Assembly (NCBI RefSeq): GCF_001613505.1
Contig: NZ_BDCM01000021.1
Span: 1-64,000 of the forward strand
Source of the DNA: Nocardia mikamii NBRC 108933
GTDB lineage: Bacteria; Actinomycetota; Actinomycetes; Mycobacteriales; Mycobacteriaceae
Reading direction: 5' to 3'
Length of the DNA: 64,000 bases
Shown here: one piece after another, positions 42,435 to 50,869 of the stretch
Layout: each line of letters starts with the position of its first letter
How positions within the stretch are numbered: position 1 is the stretch's first letter
Notes under the pieces: model-generated
Told to the model about the DNA's origin: nothing
Seen by the model: the letters and a program-made list of their open reading frames with translations, nothing else
The model's database searches: none
Made by a program: the position numbers and the translations under genes

Positions 42435-42781
42435 GCGCCGCCGCGGAGACGGCGCCCGCGTCGCTGCTCTCCGCGGCCGAGTTCCGGGGGCGCACCACGG
42501 TGTCCGAACGTACGGTACGGCGCTTGGCGGCCCGGGCGGCGCGTGAGGTCGACGGTGTCGCCGCCGCCCCCGAGGTTTCCGCGCGCGTCACGGCCGATAC
42601 CGCCGTGCTGCGGGTGCGCCTGCCGGTCAGCTATCCGACGCCGGTCGCGGTGGTCACCGAGGCGTGCCGCGAGCACCTGATGCGGCGTACCCACGAACTG
42701 TCCGGACTGGTCGTTCCGCGCGTGGACATCGAGGTCTCCGAACTGGTCAACACGATCGAACCCGCCGGGGGGTTGCGATGA
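42431..42781 (+). CDS. Asp23-like protein, 116 aa
   Basis: ATGA overlap with the DUF2273 gene. Segments VSERTVRRLAARAAREVDGV, VLRVRLPVSYPTPVAVVTEA and RRTHELSGLVVPRVDIEVSE follow the Asp23 pattern. Soluble. A third or fourth Asp23-type subunit in the operon. Confidence 0.78.
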   Translation: MSAAAETAPASLLSAAEFRGRTTVSERTVRRLAARAAREVDGVAAAPEVSARVTADTAVLRVRLPVSYPTPVAVVTEACREHLMRRTHELSGLVVPRVDIEVSELVNTIEPAGGLR

Positions 42782-43350
42782 ACCGCAGGCCCCGGCGCAT
42801 CACACCGGCCGTACTGGTCGCGGTGGCGCTGCTGGTGATCGCGGTTCTCGTGGTGGTGTCGCTGATCCAGAACCTCGGCAACGCGAAGGAATTGGTGTCC
42901 TACCACAGCATCGCGGTGCGTCTGCACGACACGACCTGGCACAGCTACTGGGTGCTCGGTGCCGGCATCGTACTGGTGGTGCTCGGTGCGGTGCTGTTGC
43001 TCGCGGCGCTGCTGCCCGGCCGGCGCGTGGTGGAAGCGCTGGACGCCGAGGAAGGGATGGACGCGGGAATCACCCGGCGCAGTCTCGACGGCGCCCTGCA
43101 CGATGCGGCGGCTTCGGTCGCTGGGCTCGAAGCGGCGCGAGTTCGCCGCAGCCGCAAGAACATCCGGGTCAGCGGCCGTGCCGCCCACCCGGACCATGCC
43201 GATCTGGAGCAGACGGTCACGGCCGCCGTCGGCGATCGCCTGGCCCGCATCGCCCCGAAATCCACCCCTCCCGTCAGCACCCGCCTGCGCGCGGCGCAGC
43301 AGCCGGAGCGGGTGGACAAACGAGTGCACGTTCGCAAGGAGGTGTTGTGA
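42778..43350 (+). CDS. DUF6286-type membrane protein
   Basis: A 190-aa protein with ATGA overlap. TM1 is VLVAVALLVIAVLVVVSLIQ and TM2 is YWVLGAGIVLVVLGAVLLLA, followed by a cytosolic Asp23-like half (DAGITRRSLDGALHDAAASV, LEQTVTAAVGDRLARIAPKS). It ends RKEVL-stop, and its AAGGAGGTGTTGTGA is the first copy of the ribosome-site/start motif used again in the duplicated minigenes downstream. Confidence 0.8.
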   Translation: MNRRPRRITPAVLVAVALLVIAVLVVVSLIQNLGNAKELVSYHSIAVRLHDTTWHSYWVLGAGIVLVVLGAVLLLAALLPGRRVVEALDAEEGMDAGITRRSLDGALHDAAASVAGLEAARVRRSRKNIRVSGRAAHPDHADLEQTVTAAVGDRLARIAPKSTPPVSTRLRAAQQPERVDKRVHVRKEVL

Positions 43351-43478
43351 GCGACAATCGCGCAGCGGCTCGTGACACCGACCGGGTGCGGGTGTCCCGC
43401 AGGTCGCAGGAGGTGTTGTGAGCGACAATCGCGCAGCGGCTCGTGACACCGACCGGGTGCGGGTGTCCCGCAGTACAC
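43337..43478 (+). repeat. 71-bp tandem duplication
   Basis: Two adjacent 71-bp units (43337-43407 and 43408-43478) are identical over about the first 64 bases and differ only in the last few. Each begins AGGAGGTGTTGTGAGCGAC. The same 15-base ribosome-site/start block appears a third time at 43479, where it opens the AmaP-like gene. Since 71 is not a multiple of three, each copy shifts frame and makes its own stop. Confidence 0.95.
43347..43421 (+). CDS. 24-codon minigene, copy 1
   Basis: GTG follows AGGAGGTGTT (a strong ribosome site) and opens MSDNRAAARDTDRVRVSRR, ending SQEVL. Its start overlaps the stop of the DUF6286 gene (GTGA), and its stop overlaps the start of copy 2. Highly charged, Arg-rich peptide with no family. 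It may be a genuine coupled peptide or only a translational relay created by the duplication. Confidence 0.5.
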   Translation: MSDNRAAARDTDRVRVSRRSQEVL

Positions 43479-43492
43479 AGGAGGTGTTGTGA
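43418..43492 (+). CDS. 24-codon minigene, copy 2
   Basis: Same architecture as copy 1: GTGA overlap upstream, its own AGGAGGTG, product identical except ST replaces RS near the end. Its stop overlaps the start of the AmaP-like gene, so ribosomes could pass from gene to gene through both minigenes. Confidence 0.5.
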   Translation: MSDNRAAARDTDRVRVSRSTQEVL

Positions 43493-44070
43493 GTTCGAGC
43501 TCGGCCAATCGTCCCGCACGGCTCAATCGGGCGTTGCTCGCGCTCATCGGGCTGGCGCTGATCCTCGCGGGCGCCTATGGCATTCTCGCGTACGCCGGCG
43601 TGCTGCACTGGGTCGATCGGGACGCGCCGCTGGTACCCGGCACCGCCGAGCCGTCGCAGTGGGTGTTCGTGGCAGTGGTGGCGGGTGCGGTGGTCGTGGG
43701 CCTGGCGGCGCTGCGGTGGCTGGCCGCCCAGTTCGTGCGGCTGCCGGCGCGGATGCGCTGGCATATCGGCACGGTCGGTAATTCCGGTGAGACGCTGATG
43801 GATTCGAATGTCGCGGCCGCCCCGGTGGCGACCGATATCGAGTCCTATCCGGAGGTGCGGTCGGCGCAGGCCAGGCTGTCGGGTCCGGGTCGCGCACCGG
43901 AACTGCACCTGGTGGTCACGGCGGAGCCCGATGCCGATCTGACCGCGCTGCGCCGGCGCATTCTCTCCGACGCGGTGGGCCGGCTGCGGCAGGCGCTGGA
44001 GGTCGATGTCGTGCCGGTGTCGCTGGAATTGCGGCTCGCCGATCGCGGTCGCACCGCCCGGGCGAGATAG
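43489..44070 (+). CDS. AmaP-like alkaline-shock membrane anchor protein
   Basis: A 193-aa protein. The N-terminus MSSSSANRPARLNRALLALI begins a transmembrane hairpin (GLALILAGAYGILAYAGVL and VFVAVVAGAVVVGLAALRWL), the AmaP layout. A cytosolic domain with ATDIESYPEVRSAQARLSG and LELRLADRGRTARAR follows. Its start resembles the minigene N-terminus (NR..AR..R), suggesting the minigenes copy an older version of this gene's 5' end. Last gene of the operon. Probably tethers Asp23-type proteins to the membrane. Confidence 0.78.
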   Translation: MSSSSANRPARLNRALLALIGLALILAGAYGILAYAGVLHWVDRDAPLVPGTAEPSQWVFVAVVAGAVVVGLAALRWLAAQFVRLPARMRWHIGTVGNSGETLMDSNVAAAPVATDIESYPEVRSAQARLSGPGRAPELHLVVTAEPDADLTALRRRILSDAVGRLRQALEVDVVPVSLELRLADRGRTARAR

Positions 44071-44136
44071 CGGCCGCGCCACGGGGCGAAACAGCCTCGC
44101 CGCCACCGTTTCCCGGTGCCGGTCGAGGCAGTCCGT

Positions 44137-45435
44137 TCAGTCGAGGGGGCCGAGAACCCGCTCGACGTAGGCGTTGGCGAAGCGCCCCTTCGGGTCCAGT
44201 CGCCGTCGCACATCCTGGAAGCGATCCCACTCCGGATAGCGTCCGCGCAGCGTTTCCGCGGTCTGGAAGTGGCGCTTACCCCAGTGCGGGCGGCCGTGGT
44301 AGCGATCGAAAATCGCTTCGCAGGCACGGAAATACGGTTCGTAGTCCATCCCACGGTATTGGTGCACGGCGATGTAGCAGGTGTCGCGACCTCCGGCGGG
44401 GGACAGGAACGCGTCGTCGGGCGCCACGAACCGCACCTCGGTCGGCATCGGCGAATCGAAGTGCTGCCCAACGGCTTTGATGTCGCGGATGGCGTCGACG
44501 GCGTATTCGCGCGGGATGGCGTATTCCATCTCGGTGAAGCGAATCAGCCTGGGGGAGGCGAAGACTCGGTAGGATCGGTCGATCTGGCGGCGGTAGCTGC
44601 CGGCATAGGCCGCGCCCCGGTGGATCCATGGGATCAGGTTCGGCTGCCGGCGCGCGAGGCGGCACAGCGCGTCGAAGGTGTGGTTGGACATCAGGATGTC
44701 GGCGAACCAGTCCACGGCCTTCGCGCGGGGCTGTTCGGCGAGCTGGACGCGATTGTTGCGCTTGGTCATCGCCAGCGGGCTGTGCGCGAACATGTAGAAC
44801 TCGAAATGGTCGTTGCCGTCGACGAATTCGTCGAGATCGGTCAGTACCTCCTCGACCGGAACGGGCCGCTCGATTCCCTCGAGGACGAACGACGGCACCA
44901 GTTGCAGCGTCACGGCGGTCACCACACCGAGCGCGCCGAGGTTCACCCGGGCCGCGCGCCAGCCGTCGGGATCGCTGCGCTCGTCGAGTTCGACCACGCT
45001 CCCGTCGGCGAGCATCAGTTCCACCGAATGCAGTGCGGCGGATATGTTCTGCAGCGCCGCGCCGGTGCCGTGGGTCGCGGTCGCGGTCGCCCCGGCGATC
45101 GACTGGACGTCGATGTCGCCGAGGTTGGGGAAGGCCAGGCCGAGCGGATGCAGGGCGGTACTCAGCTCGTTCAGCGTCGCCCCCGCCTCCACCCGCGCCA
45201 GGCCGGTGGCGCGGTCGACCTGCAGAATCCGATTCAGCTGCGAGAGTTGCAGCAGAGTGCCGTCGGTGAGCACGGTGTCGGTGAACGAATGTCCGGCTCC
45301 GGCCACGCGCACGATATGGCCCTCGGCCTCGGCCCGGGCCAGGAGTTCGGCGACGTCGTCGCGTGTGCGGGGAGCGGCGTAGGTCGCCGGCGCGCACCGT
45401 TGATCGCCGGCCCAGTTCACCCACGAATTGGTCAT
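44137..45435 (-). CDS. aldonolactone oxidase/dehydrogenase (L-gulono-1,4-lactone dehydrogenase-like)
   Basis: A 432-aa VAO-family flavoprotein. The FAD-binding half has IVRVAGAGHSFTDTVLTDGT, VEAGATLNELSTALHPLGLA and GATATATHGTGAALQNISAA. The C-terminal ALO domain ends RPHWGKRHFQTAETLRGRYP then RRRLDPKGRFANAYVERVLG, the standard ALO ending. GAGHS has His but no obvious covalent-flavin VxGHxF arrangement beyond it. The M. tuberculosis homologue Rv1771 oxidises L-gulono-1,4-lactone with cytochrome c as acceptor. Start ATG (MTNSWVNWAGDQ). Confidence 0.9.
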   Translation of the reverse strand: MTNSWVNWAGDQRCAPATYAAPRTRDDVAELLARAEAEGHIVRVAGAGHSFTDTVLTDGTLLQLSQLNRILQVDRATGLARVEAGATLNELSTALHPLGLAFPNLGDIDVQSIAGATATATHGTGAALQNISAALHSVELMLADGSVVELDERSDPDGWRAARVNLGALGVVTAVTLQLVPSFVLEGIERPVPVEEVLTDLDEFVDGNDHFEFYMFAHSPLAMTKRNNRVQLAEQPRAKAVDWFADILMSNHTFDALCRLARRQPNLIPWIHRGAAYAGSYRRQIDRSYRVFASPRLIRFTEMEYAIPREYAVDAIRDIKAVGQHFDSPMPTEVRFVAPDDAFLSPAGGRDTCYIAVHQYRGMDYEPYFRACEAIFDRYHGRPHWGKRHFQTAETLRGRYPEWDRFQDVRRRLDPKGRFANAYVERVLGPLD

Positions 45436-45585
45436 GCGTCCAACTTTAGAACATGGCCGAACTGTGCGCCAGCCCTCGTTCGAGCGCGAACCTGTCCGAT
45501 CACACGGCCGTGATCGCGGGCGGAGCACTTACGTTGCGGGCGGTTCGCTCGGTAACGTTGGCGGGTGCACGGTGCCGGACAGGAA

Positions 45586-46260
45586 TTATTTTCTGCGGCA
45601 GGCGAATACGGCTTCCTTCGCGTTGTCGACGTCGTCGTCGTTCAGGGGTGGAACCGTCAGGGGCTGCCGCGGGATGCAATCGCCACGCACGCCGTCCAGG
45701 ACGATGCCCATGTAACGCCGCCAGACGTCGGGGTTCACCGGCTTGGCGAAGCTGGCGATCGCCTCGACCATGTTGATCATCGCGAAGAAGTCCGACGCGG
45801 CGATCCCGGGGCGCAGCACACCCTCGGCGACGGCCTTGTCGAACAAGCGGGTGACCATCGGCTTGATCCGCTCGCGGACCGAGACGAAGCGCTCCATGGC
45901 GTCGGGCAGCTCGAGCATCACCTCGCCGAAGCCGCGGTTGCTGGCCATGTGTTCGCAGCTCCACTCGAACAGCCGGGTCAGGCCGTGCCAGGTGTCGGGG
46001 TCGGCGTAGGCGGCCTCGGTCGCCTCGGCCATATCGGTGACGGTCTGGTCGAAGACCTCTCCGATGAGCTCCTGCTTGTTCGCGAAGCGCCGGTACACCG
46101 TGCCCACGCCGACGCCGGCCGCCTCGGCCACGTCGTCGAGGGTCACCTCCAGGCCGCGATCGGCGAACAGCTCTCTGGCCGCTCTGAGGATCCGCGCGTG
46201 GTTGCGGGCGGCATCGGCGCGCAGGCGCCGGGGAGCGGGAGCGGCCGTGGCGTGATTCAC
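45586..46260 (-). CDS. TetR family regulator of the adjacent exporter
   Basis: A 224-aa TetR protein. The helix-turn-helix is VTLDDVAEAAGVGVGTVYRR, followed by FANKQELIGEVFDQTVTDM. Helical ligand domain to the end. GTG start (MNHATAAPAPRRLRADAARN). It diverges from an EmrB/QacA-type exporter with 129 bp between starts. A short TATC-GT-GATA repeat at 46309-46318 is one possible site, but no strong palindrome is evident. Confidence 0.9.
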   Translation of the reverse strand: MNHATAAPAPRRLRADAARNHARILRAARELFADRGLEVTLDDVAEAAGVGVGTVYRRFANKQELIGEVFDQTVTDMAEATEAAYADPDTWHGLTRLFEWSCEHMASNRGFGEVMLELPDAMERFVSVRERIKPMVTRLFDKAVAEGVLRPGIAASDFFAMINMVEAIASFAKPVNPDVWRRYMGIVLDGVRGDCIPRQPLTVPPLNDDDVDNAKEAVFACRRK

Positions 46261-46389
46261 ACCGCGATATTACCAAGTTCGGGGATTAACCGGAGGCCGT
46301 CTCTCCGTTATCGTGATAGCTTTCCATGCAAGCGGAGGTAACTCCTCCACTTCAACTCCTTCCGCAACCGTCGTCGAACAAGGGGACCC

Positions 46390-47907
46390 ATGACTTCCGC
46401 GATCGATCTCGAAAAGAGCCGGTCGGACCTGCCGTCGAGGCAGTCGTCCGGCTCCGCGGGCCGCCGTGGCTCGCATGCGCTGCGCTGGTGGGTGCTCGCC
46501 GTGCTCGGCGTCGCCCAGCTGATGGTCGTGCTGGACGCGACCGTGGTGAATATCGCACTTCCCGAGGCCCAATTGGACCTCGGTTTCTCCAACGCCGACC
46601 GCCAGTGGGTGGTCACCGGTTACGCCCTGGCCTTCGGCAGCCTGCTGCTGCTGGGCGGCCGGCTGAGCGACCTGTTCGGCAGGCGCACCACCTTCATCAT
46701 CGGACTGGTCGGCTTCGCGGTCGCCTCCGCGGTCGGTGGCGCGGCCAACGGCTTCGAAATGCTCGTGGTGGCCCGTGTCGCCCAGGGTGTGTTCGGCGCT
46801 CTCCTCGCGCCCGCCGCGCTGTCGCTGCTGACGGTGACCTTCACCGAGCCGTCGGAGCGGGCCAAGGCCTTCGGTATCTTCGGCGCCGTCGCCGGTACCG
46901 GCGGCGCGCTCGGCCTGCTGCTCGGTGGCGCGCTCACCGAATGGGCCTCGTGGCGCTGGGTGATGTACGTCAACCTGATCTTCGCCGCCGTCGCGCTGGT
47001 CGGCGCCGTGCTGCTGCTGGCCAAGCACACCGCCGAACACCGGCCCAAGCTCGACATCCCGGGCACGATCACGGTCAGCGCCGCCCTGTTCGGCATCGTC
47101 TACGGCTTCTCGCACGCGGAATCGCACGGCTGGTCCAACGGGCTCACGCTGACCTTCCTCATCGGCGGTACGGTGCTGCTGGGCGTGTTCGCGTGGCTCC
47201 AGACCCGGGTCGAGCACCCGCTGCTGCCGCTGCGGATCCTGCTCGACCGCACCCGGGCCGGCTCCTACATGACGGTCTTCGTCATGGGTATCGGGATGTT
47301 CGCGATCTTCCTGTTCCTGACCTACTACATGCAGCTGACGCTGAAGTACTCGCCGATCATGACCGGTGTCGCGTTCCTGCCGATGATCGCGGGGATGGTC
47401 GCCTCCTCGACCACGGTGCCCTCGCTGCTGCTGCCCAAGATCGGCCCGAAGATCACCGTCGCCGCCGGCTTCCTGATCGCGGCCGCCGGGATGGCGTGGT
47501 TGACCCGCATCGGACTGGACACCGGCTACGCCTCGCACATCCTCCCGGCCCTGATCCTGCTGGGCCTGGGTCTCGGTGGCGCCATGTCGACCGCCTTCCA
47601 GGGTTCGACCGCCGGTGTGCACCACGAGGACGCCGGTGTGGCCTCGGCGATGGTGAACACCAGCCAGCAGGTCGGTGGTTCGATCGGTACCGCGTTGCTG
47701 AGCACCATCGCGTCCTCGGCGGCGGCGAACTACCTGTCCGGCCGCCAGCCCACCCAGCTCGCGGTCGCCGAATCGCTGATCAAGAGCTACACCACCAGCT
47801 TCTGGTGGGCGACAGCGATTTTCGTGGTCGGCGCGATCGCCGCCGCGGTGCTGATGCCCAGCACCGCGCCGGCCCCCGCCGAGGGCGAGCCGGTGCTGGC
47901 GCACTGA
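46390..47907 (+). CDS. MFS drug exporter, DHA2 (EmrB/QacA) family
   Basis: A 505-aa, probably 14-helix proton antiporter. TM1 is WWVLAVLGVAQLMVVLDATV followed by VNIALP, the DHA2 hallmark. Motif A is GGRLSDLFGRRTTF, and motif C-like GGALGLLLGGALTEW follows. Hydrophobic helices continue to residue 495. The ATG is used. Regulated presumably by the divergent TetR. Substrates cannot be predicted. Confidence 0.92.
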   Translation: MTSAIDLEKSRSDLPSRQSSGSAGRRGSHALRWWVLAVLGVAQLMVVLDATVVNIALPEAQLDLGFSNADRQWVVTGYALAFGSLLLLGGRLSDLFGRRTTFIIGLVGFAVASAVGGAANGFEMLVVARVAQGVFGALLAPAALSLLTVTFTEPSERAKAFGIFGAVAGTGGALGLLLGGALTEWASWRWVMYVNLIFAAVALVGAVLLLAKHTAEHRPKLDIPGTITVSAALFGIVYGFSHAESHGWSNGLTLTFLIGGTVLLGVFAWLQTRVEHPLLPLRILLDRTRAGSYMTVFVMGIGMFAIFLFLTYYMQLTLKYSPIMTGVAFLPMIAGMVASSTTVPSLLLPKIGPKITVAAGFLIAAAGMAWLTRIGLDTGYASHILPALILLGLGLGGAMSTAFQGSTAGVHHEDAGVASAMVNTSQQVGGSIGTALLSTIASSAAANYLSGRQPTQLAVAESLIKSYTTSFWWATAIFVVGAIAAAVLMPSTAPAPAEGEPVLAH

Positions 47908-47920
47908 GCGCGGCCGCGGT

Positions 47921-47986
47921 CGCAGGGTGAATCGCCCTGCGTGACAATCGGATAGGGTGCCCCGGACTCGACGAGTCCGGGGCACC
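47921..47986 (+). terminator. double hairpin terminator after the exporter
   Basis: Hairpin one has CGCAGGG / CCCTGCG with a 7-nt loop (47921-47941). Hairpin two has 14-bp perfect arms, GGTGCCCCGGACTC and GAGTCCGGGGCACC, around a 3-nt loop (47956-47986). The second is very stable. Confidence 0.75.
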
Positions 47987-48750
47987 GTCGTCTCTCGGTG
48001 GGAGTCGCGCGGGATGAAGCCCGTGAACGGGTCCGCCGCTACCCGGAACGCGTCAGGCGCGGGGCCGCGTCGTCTCGTCGCCGGAGTCACCGTCCGTCCC
48101 GCGGCGGGGATACGAGGGACGCGCCCGAGCGTCGTTCGGTGGCCACTTCGTCGACGGGGCCGCGATGCGCCGGTGCCCATCCGGGCAGTGACCGGTGCGA
48201 ATTCGGTTGCTACTCTCCGTGCCGCCGGAGAGCAAACCGACGGCTAGCGGCAGGGCGGCGCTGGTGAAGCGGTTCGGGACGGGTGTCGCCGAGTCGTGTG
48301 CGGCCCGGCGGATCACGGGTGGGAGCCGAACAGGGCAGGCCGAATCCGTCGGCCGGACATCGCCCGGTCGTGGCCGCGCGGTCGGTGTGGCGGGCCCGCA
48401 CGACCCGGCTGCCGGCCCGCGGCTCGATCGCTGACAGTTAGCATGGCTCCACACATTCGGTCGGGCAGGGAGGTGCACCAGGTGGGTTCGCGAACCGGCG
48501 CCGCGGTGATGGTCACGCCGGAGGGGCCGAACGTGCCCCCGACGAGTTTTTGCTCGTCGCAAGCGAATCCGTTAGTCTGGACAGCTCTCTGTGGCATATG
48601 CGACCGCTGCTCCGCCCGATCGGACGACGCTCTAGACTGCACGGATCGGGTGTGGTGGGTCCGCCGCTCGGATCGGTGGGCGGACGGTGGTGACAGCGCG
48701 TGGCGCGGCAGAACGGACAACTGGTACGGCACGACGACAGGGGGTTGGCG
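47987..48750. other. 764-bp stretch without a recognisable gene
   Basis: Open frames here on both strands are Arg/Pro-rich shadows with no family features. The only structures seen are a GACGAG-TTTTTG-CTCGTC type hairpin (48541-48558) and promoter-like elements before the DUF190 gene. It may hold long leader sequence or a decayed gene. I see no crcB remnant. Confidence 0.4.
48550..48578 (+). promoter_or_regulatory. predicted sigma-A promoter of the DUF190-pgm unit
   Basis: TTGCTC and TAGTCT are separated by 17 bp. A second -10-like TAGACT lies at 48633. Either would give a leader of 110-170 nt before the DUF190 gene. Confidence 0.35.
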
Positions 48751-49152
48751 ATGAGTGAAGCACCGGACGAGTCCGCGATGCAGATCGTCACCGAAGCCGA
48801 TGCGTGGCAGCCGGATCCACGCTGGCGGTCCGCGGCCCGTTTGACGGTGCTGCTCGGTGAGGACGACCACTACAAGCATCGGCCCCGCTATCACGAGATC
48901 GTGCGGCGGGCGCGCGACAGCGGCCTGGCCGGCGCCAGCGTCTGGCGCGGCGTGGAGGGCTACGGTGTCAGCTCGCGCATCCACACCACCCGCATGCTGG
49001 ATCTCGCCGAGAACCTGCCCGTGATGGTGATGATCATCGATGATTCGCAGCTGCTGCGCGATTTCGTGGTGGCCAACGCCGAACTCTTCGAATCCGGGAC
49101 CGTGACCCTGTCCGCGGTCCAGGTGTGGCAGTCGGGCGGGGTATCGCCGTGA
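48751..49152 (+). CDS. DUF190 domain protein
   Basis: A 133-aa PII-like DUF190 protein: AARLTVLLGEDDHYKHRPRY, HEIVRRARDSGLAGASVWRG, VEGYGVSSRIHTTRMLDLAE and the closing strand GTVTLSAVQVW. DUF190 genes usually accompany crcB fluoride exporters, and in M. tuberculosis Rv3071 lies beside crcB1/crcB2 and pgmA. Here pgm follows but crcB is absent from the window. An in-frame GTG at 48700 would add 17 residues; the ATG has the better ribosome site (AGGGGGT). Confidence 0.85.
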   Translation: MSEAPDESAMQIVTEADAWQPDPRWRSAARLTVLLGEDDHYKHRPRYHEIVRRARDSGLAGASVWRGVEGYGVSSRIHTTRMLDLAENLPVMVMIIDDSQLLRDFVVANAELFESGTVTLSAVQVWQSGGVSP

Positions 49153-49199
49153 TTGTGATGACGAGCCGGGCGCAGGCGCCGAGGAAGGGAGGCCCGAGC

Positions 49200-50855
49200 A
49201 TGGCCCACGATCGAGCCGGCCGACCGGCGCGGGCCAGCGATCTCGAGGATCTGCCGCATCTGGTGACGGCGTACTACAGCCGTATCCCCGATCCCGCCGA
49301 ACCCGCGCAACAGGTGGTCTTCGGGACGTCCGGACATCGCGGTTCGAGCCTCGATTGCGCGTTCAACGAGGCCCACATCCTCGCCATCACCCAGGCGATC
49401 GTGGAGTATCGCGCCACCCGCGGGATCACCGGCCCGGTGTATCTGGCTCGCGACACCCACGCGCTCTCGGAACCGGCGTGGACGACCGCGCTGGAGGTGC
49501 TGGCCGCCAACGAGGTGACCGCCGTGATCGACAGCCGCGGGCGCTACACGCCGACCCCGGCGCTCAGTCACGCGGTGCTGCGCCACAATCGCGGCGGCAC
49601 CCGCCATCAGGCCGACGGCATCGTGGTCACGCCGTCGCACAATCCGCCCCGCGACGGCGGCTTCAAATACAACCCGCCGCACGGCGGGCCGGCCGACACC
49701 GTCGCGACCGACGCCATTGCCGAGCGCGCCAACGAACTGCTGCGCGGCGGGCTGGCCGGGATCAAACGCACCACGCTCCAGCATGCGCTGGCCACCGGTG
49801 TGCAGCGCTACGACTACCTCGACCAGTACATCGCCGATCTGCCGAACGTGTTGAATCTGGACGCCGTGCGCGGCGCCGGAATCCGGCTGGGCGCGGACCC
49901 GATGGGCGGGGCGAGCGTCGACTACTGGGAAGAGATCGGCCAGCGCTACGACCTGGAACTCGAGGTGGTCAACCCGTTCGTCGACCCGACCTGGCGGTTC
50001 ATGACCCTCGACAGCGACGGCAAGATCCGGATGGATCCGTCCTCGCGCTATGCGATGGCCTCGCTGGTGGCGATCCGCGACGACTACGACATCTCCACCG
50101 GCAACGACGCCGACGCCGACCGGCACGGCATCGTGACACCCGACGCGGGATTGATGAATCCCAACCACTTCCTGGCGGTGGCCATCGAATATCTGGTCGC
50201 GAACCGGATGGGGTGGGACGCGCTGACCAAGATCGGCAAGACCGCGGTGACCTCCTCGATGATCGATCGCGTGGTCGGCGTGCTGGGCCGGCAGACCCAC
50301 GAGGTGCCGGTCGGCTTCAAATGGTTCGTCCCCGGGTTGTTCAGCGGCTCCCTGGCTTTCGGTGGTGAGGAGAGCGCCGGGGCCTCGTTCCTGCGCCACG
50401 ACGGCACGGTGTGGACCACGGACAAGGACGGCATCCTGCTGGCGCTGCTGGCCGCCGAAATCACCGCGGTCACCGGGCAGAGTCCGTCGGCGCGGTACGC
50501 CGAACTCGAAAAGCGTTACGGCACACCGGCTTACGCGCGCATCGATGCCGTCGCGAATGCCGAGCAGAAGCGGCGGCTGGCCGCGCTGACACCGGACGAC
50601 ATCACCACCACCGAAATCGCCGGGGAGCCGGTGCTGTCGGTGCAGACCCGCGCCCGCGGCAACGGCGCGGCGCTGGGCGGGGTCAAGGTCACCACCGAGA
50701 ACGCGTGGTTCGCGGCCCGCCCCTCGGGCACCGAGGACAAATACAAGATCTACGCCGAATCGTTCGAGGGGCCCGAACATCTGGCCCAGGTGCAGGCGGC
50801 GGCGGAGGAAGTGGTCGGACGGGCACTCGGCATCGAGGAGCCCGCGGTCGACTGA
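49200..50855 (+). CDS. pgm: alpha-D-glucose phosphate-specific phosphoglucomutase
   Basis: A 551-aa phosphohexomutase. The phosphoserine loop is GIVVTPSHNPPRDGGFKYNP, the Mg2+ loop GNDADADRHGIVTP, the sugar-binding loop FGGEESAGAS, and the phosphate-binding loop RPSGTEDKYKIYAE. The N-terminus carries VVFGTSGHRGSSLDCAFNEA, typical of the glucose-specific class. Interconverts glucose-1- and glucose-6-phosphate for glycogen, trehalose and cell-wall sugar synthesis. The ATG follows GGGAGG. Overlapping start frames upstream were rejected. Confidence 0.96.
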   Translation: MAHDRAGRPARASDLEDLPHLVTAYYSRIPDPAEPAQQVVFGTSGHRGSSLDCAFNEAHILAITQAIVEYRATRGITGPVYLARDTHALSEPAWTTALEVLAANEVTAVIDSRGRYTPTPALSHAVLRHNRGGTRHQADGIVVTPSHNPPRDGGFKYNPPHGGPADTVATDAIAERANELLRGGLAGIKRTTLQHALATGVQRYDYLDQYIADLPNVLNLDAVRGAGIRLGADPMGGASVDYWEEIGQRYDLELEVVNPFVDPTWRFMTLDSDGKIRMDPSSRYAMASLVAIRDDYDISTGNDADADRHGIVTPDAGLMNPNHFLAVAIEYLVANRMGWDALTKIGKTAVTSSMIDRVVGVLGRQTHEVPVGFKWFVPGLFSGSLAFGGEESAGASFLRHDGTVWTTDKDGILLALLAAEITAVTGQSPSARYAELEKRYGTPAYARIDAVANAEQKRRLAALTPDDITTTEIAGEPVLSVQTRARGNGAALGGVKVTTENAWFAARPSGTEDKYKIYAESFEGPEHLAQVQAAAEEVVGRALGIEEPAVD

Positions 50856-50869
50856 TTCGCGGAAATGTG

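Noticed and set aside
43337..43492. Tandem repeats considered as a CRISPR array
   Set aside because: Only two 71-bp copies with no spacers; each is a ribosome site plus short frame inside an operon.
48500..48560. Possible fluoride riboswitch before the DUF190 gene
   Set aside because: A GGTGATGG block and two short hairpins are present, but the expected AACCGCC and CTGATGACTCC-like parts of the crcB motif are missing.
47957..48562. Several 60-170 aa frames in the gap after the exporter
   Set aside because: Arg/Pro-rich shadows with no ribosome site, family motif or hydrophobic pattern.
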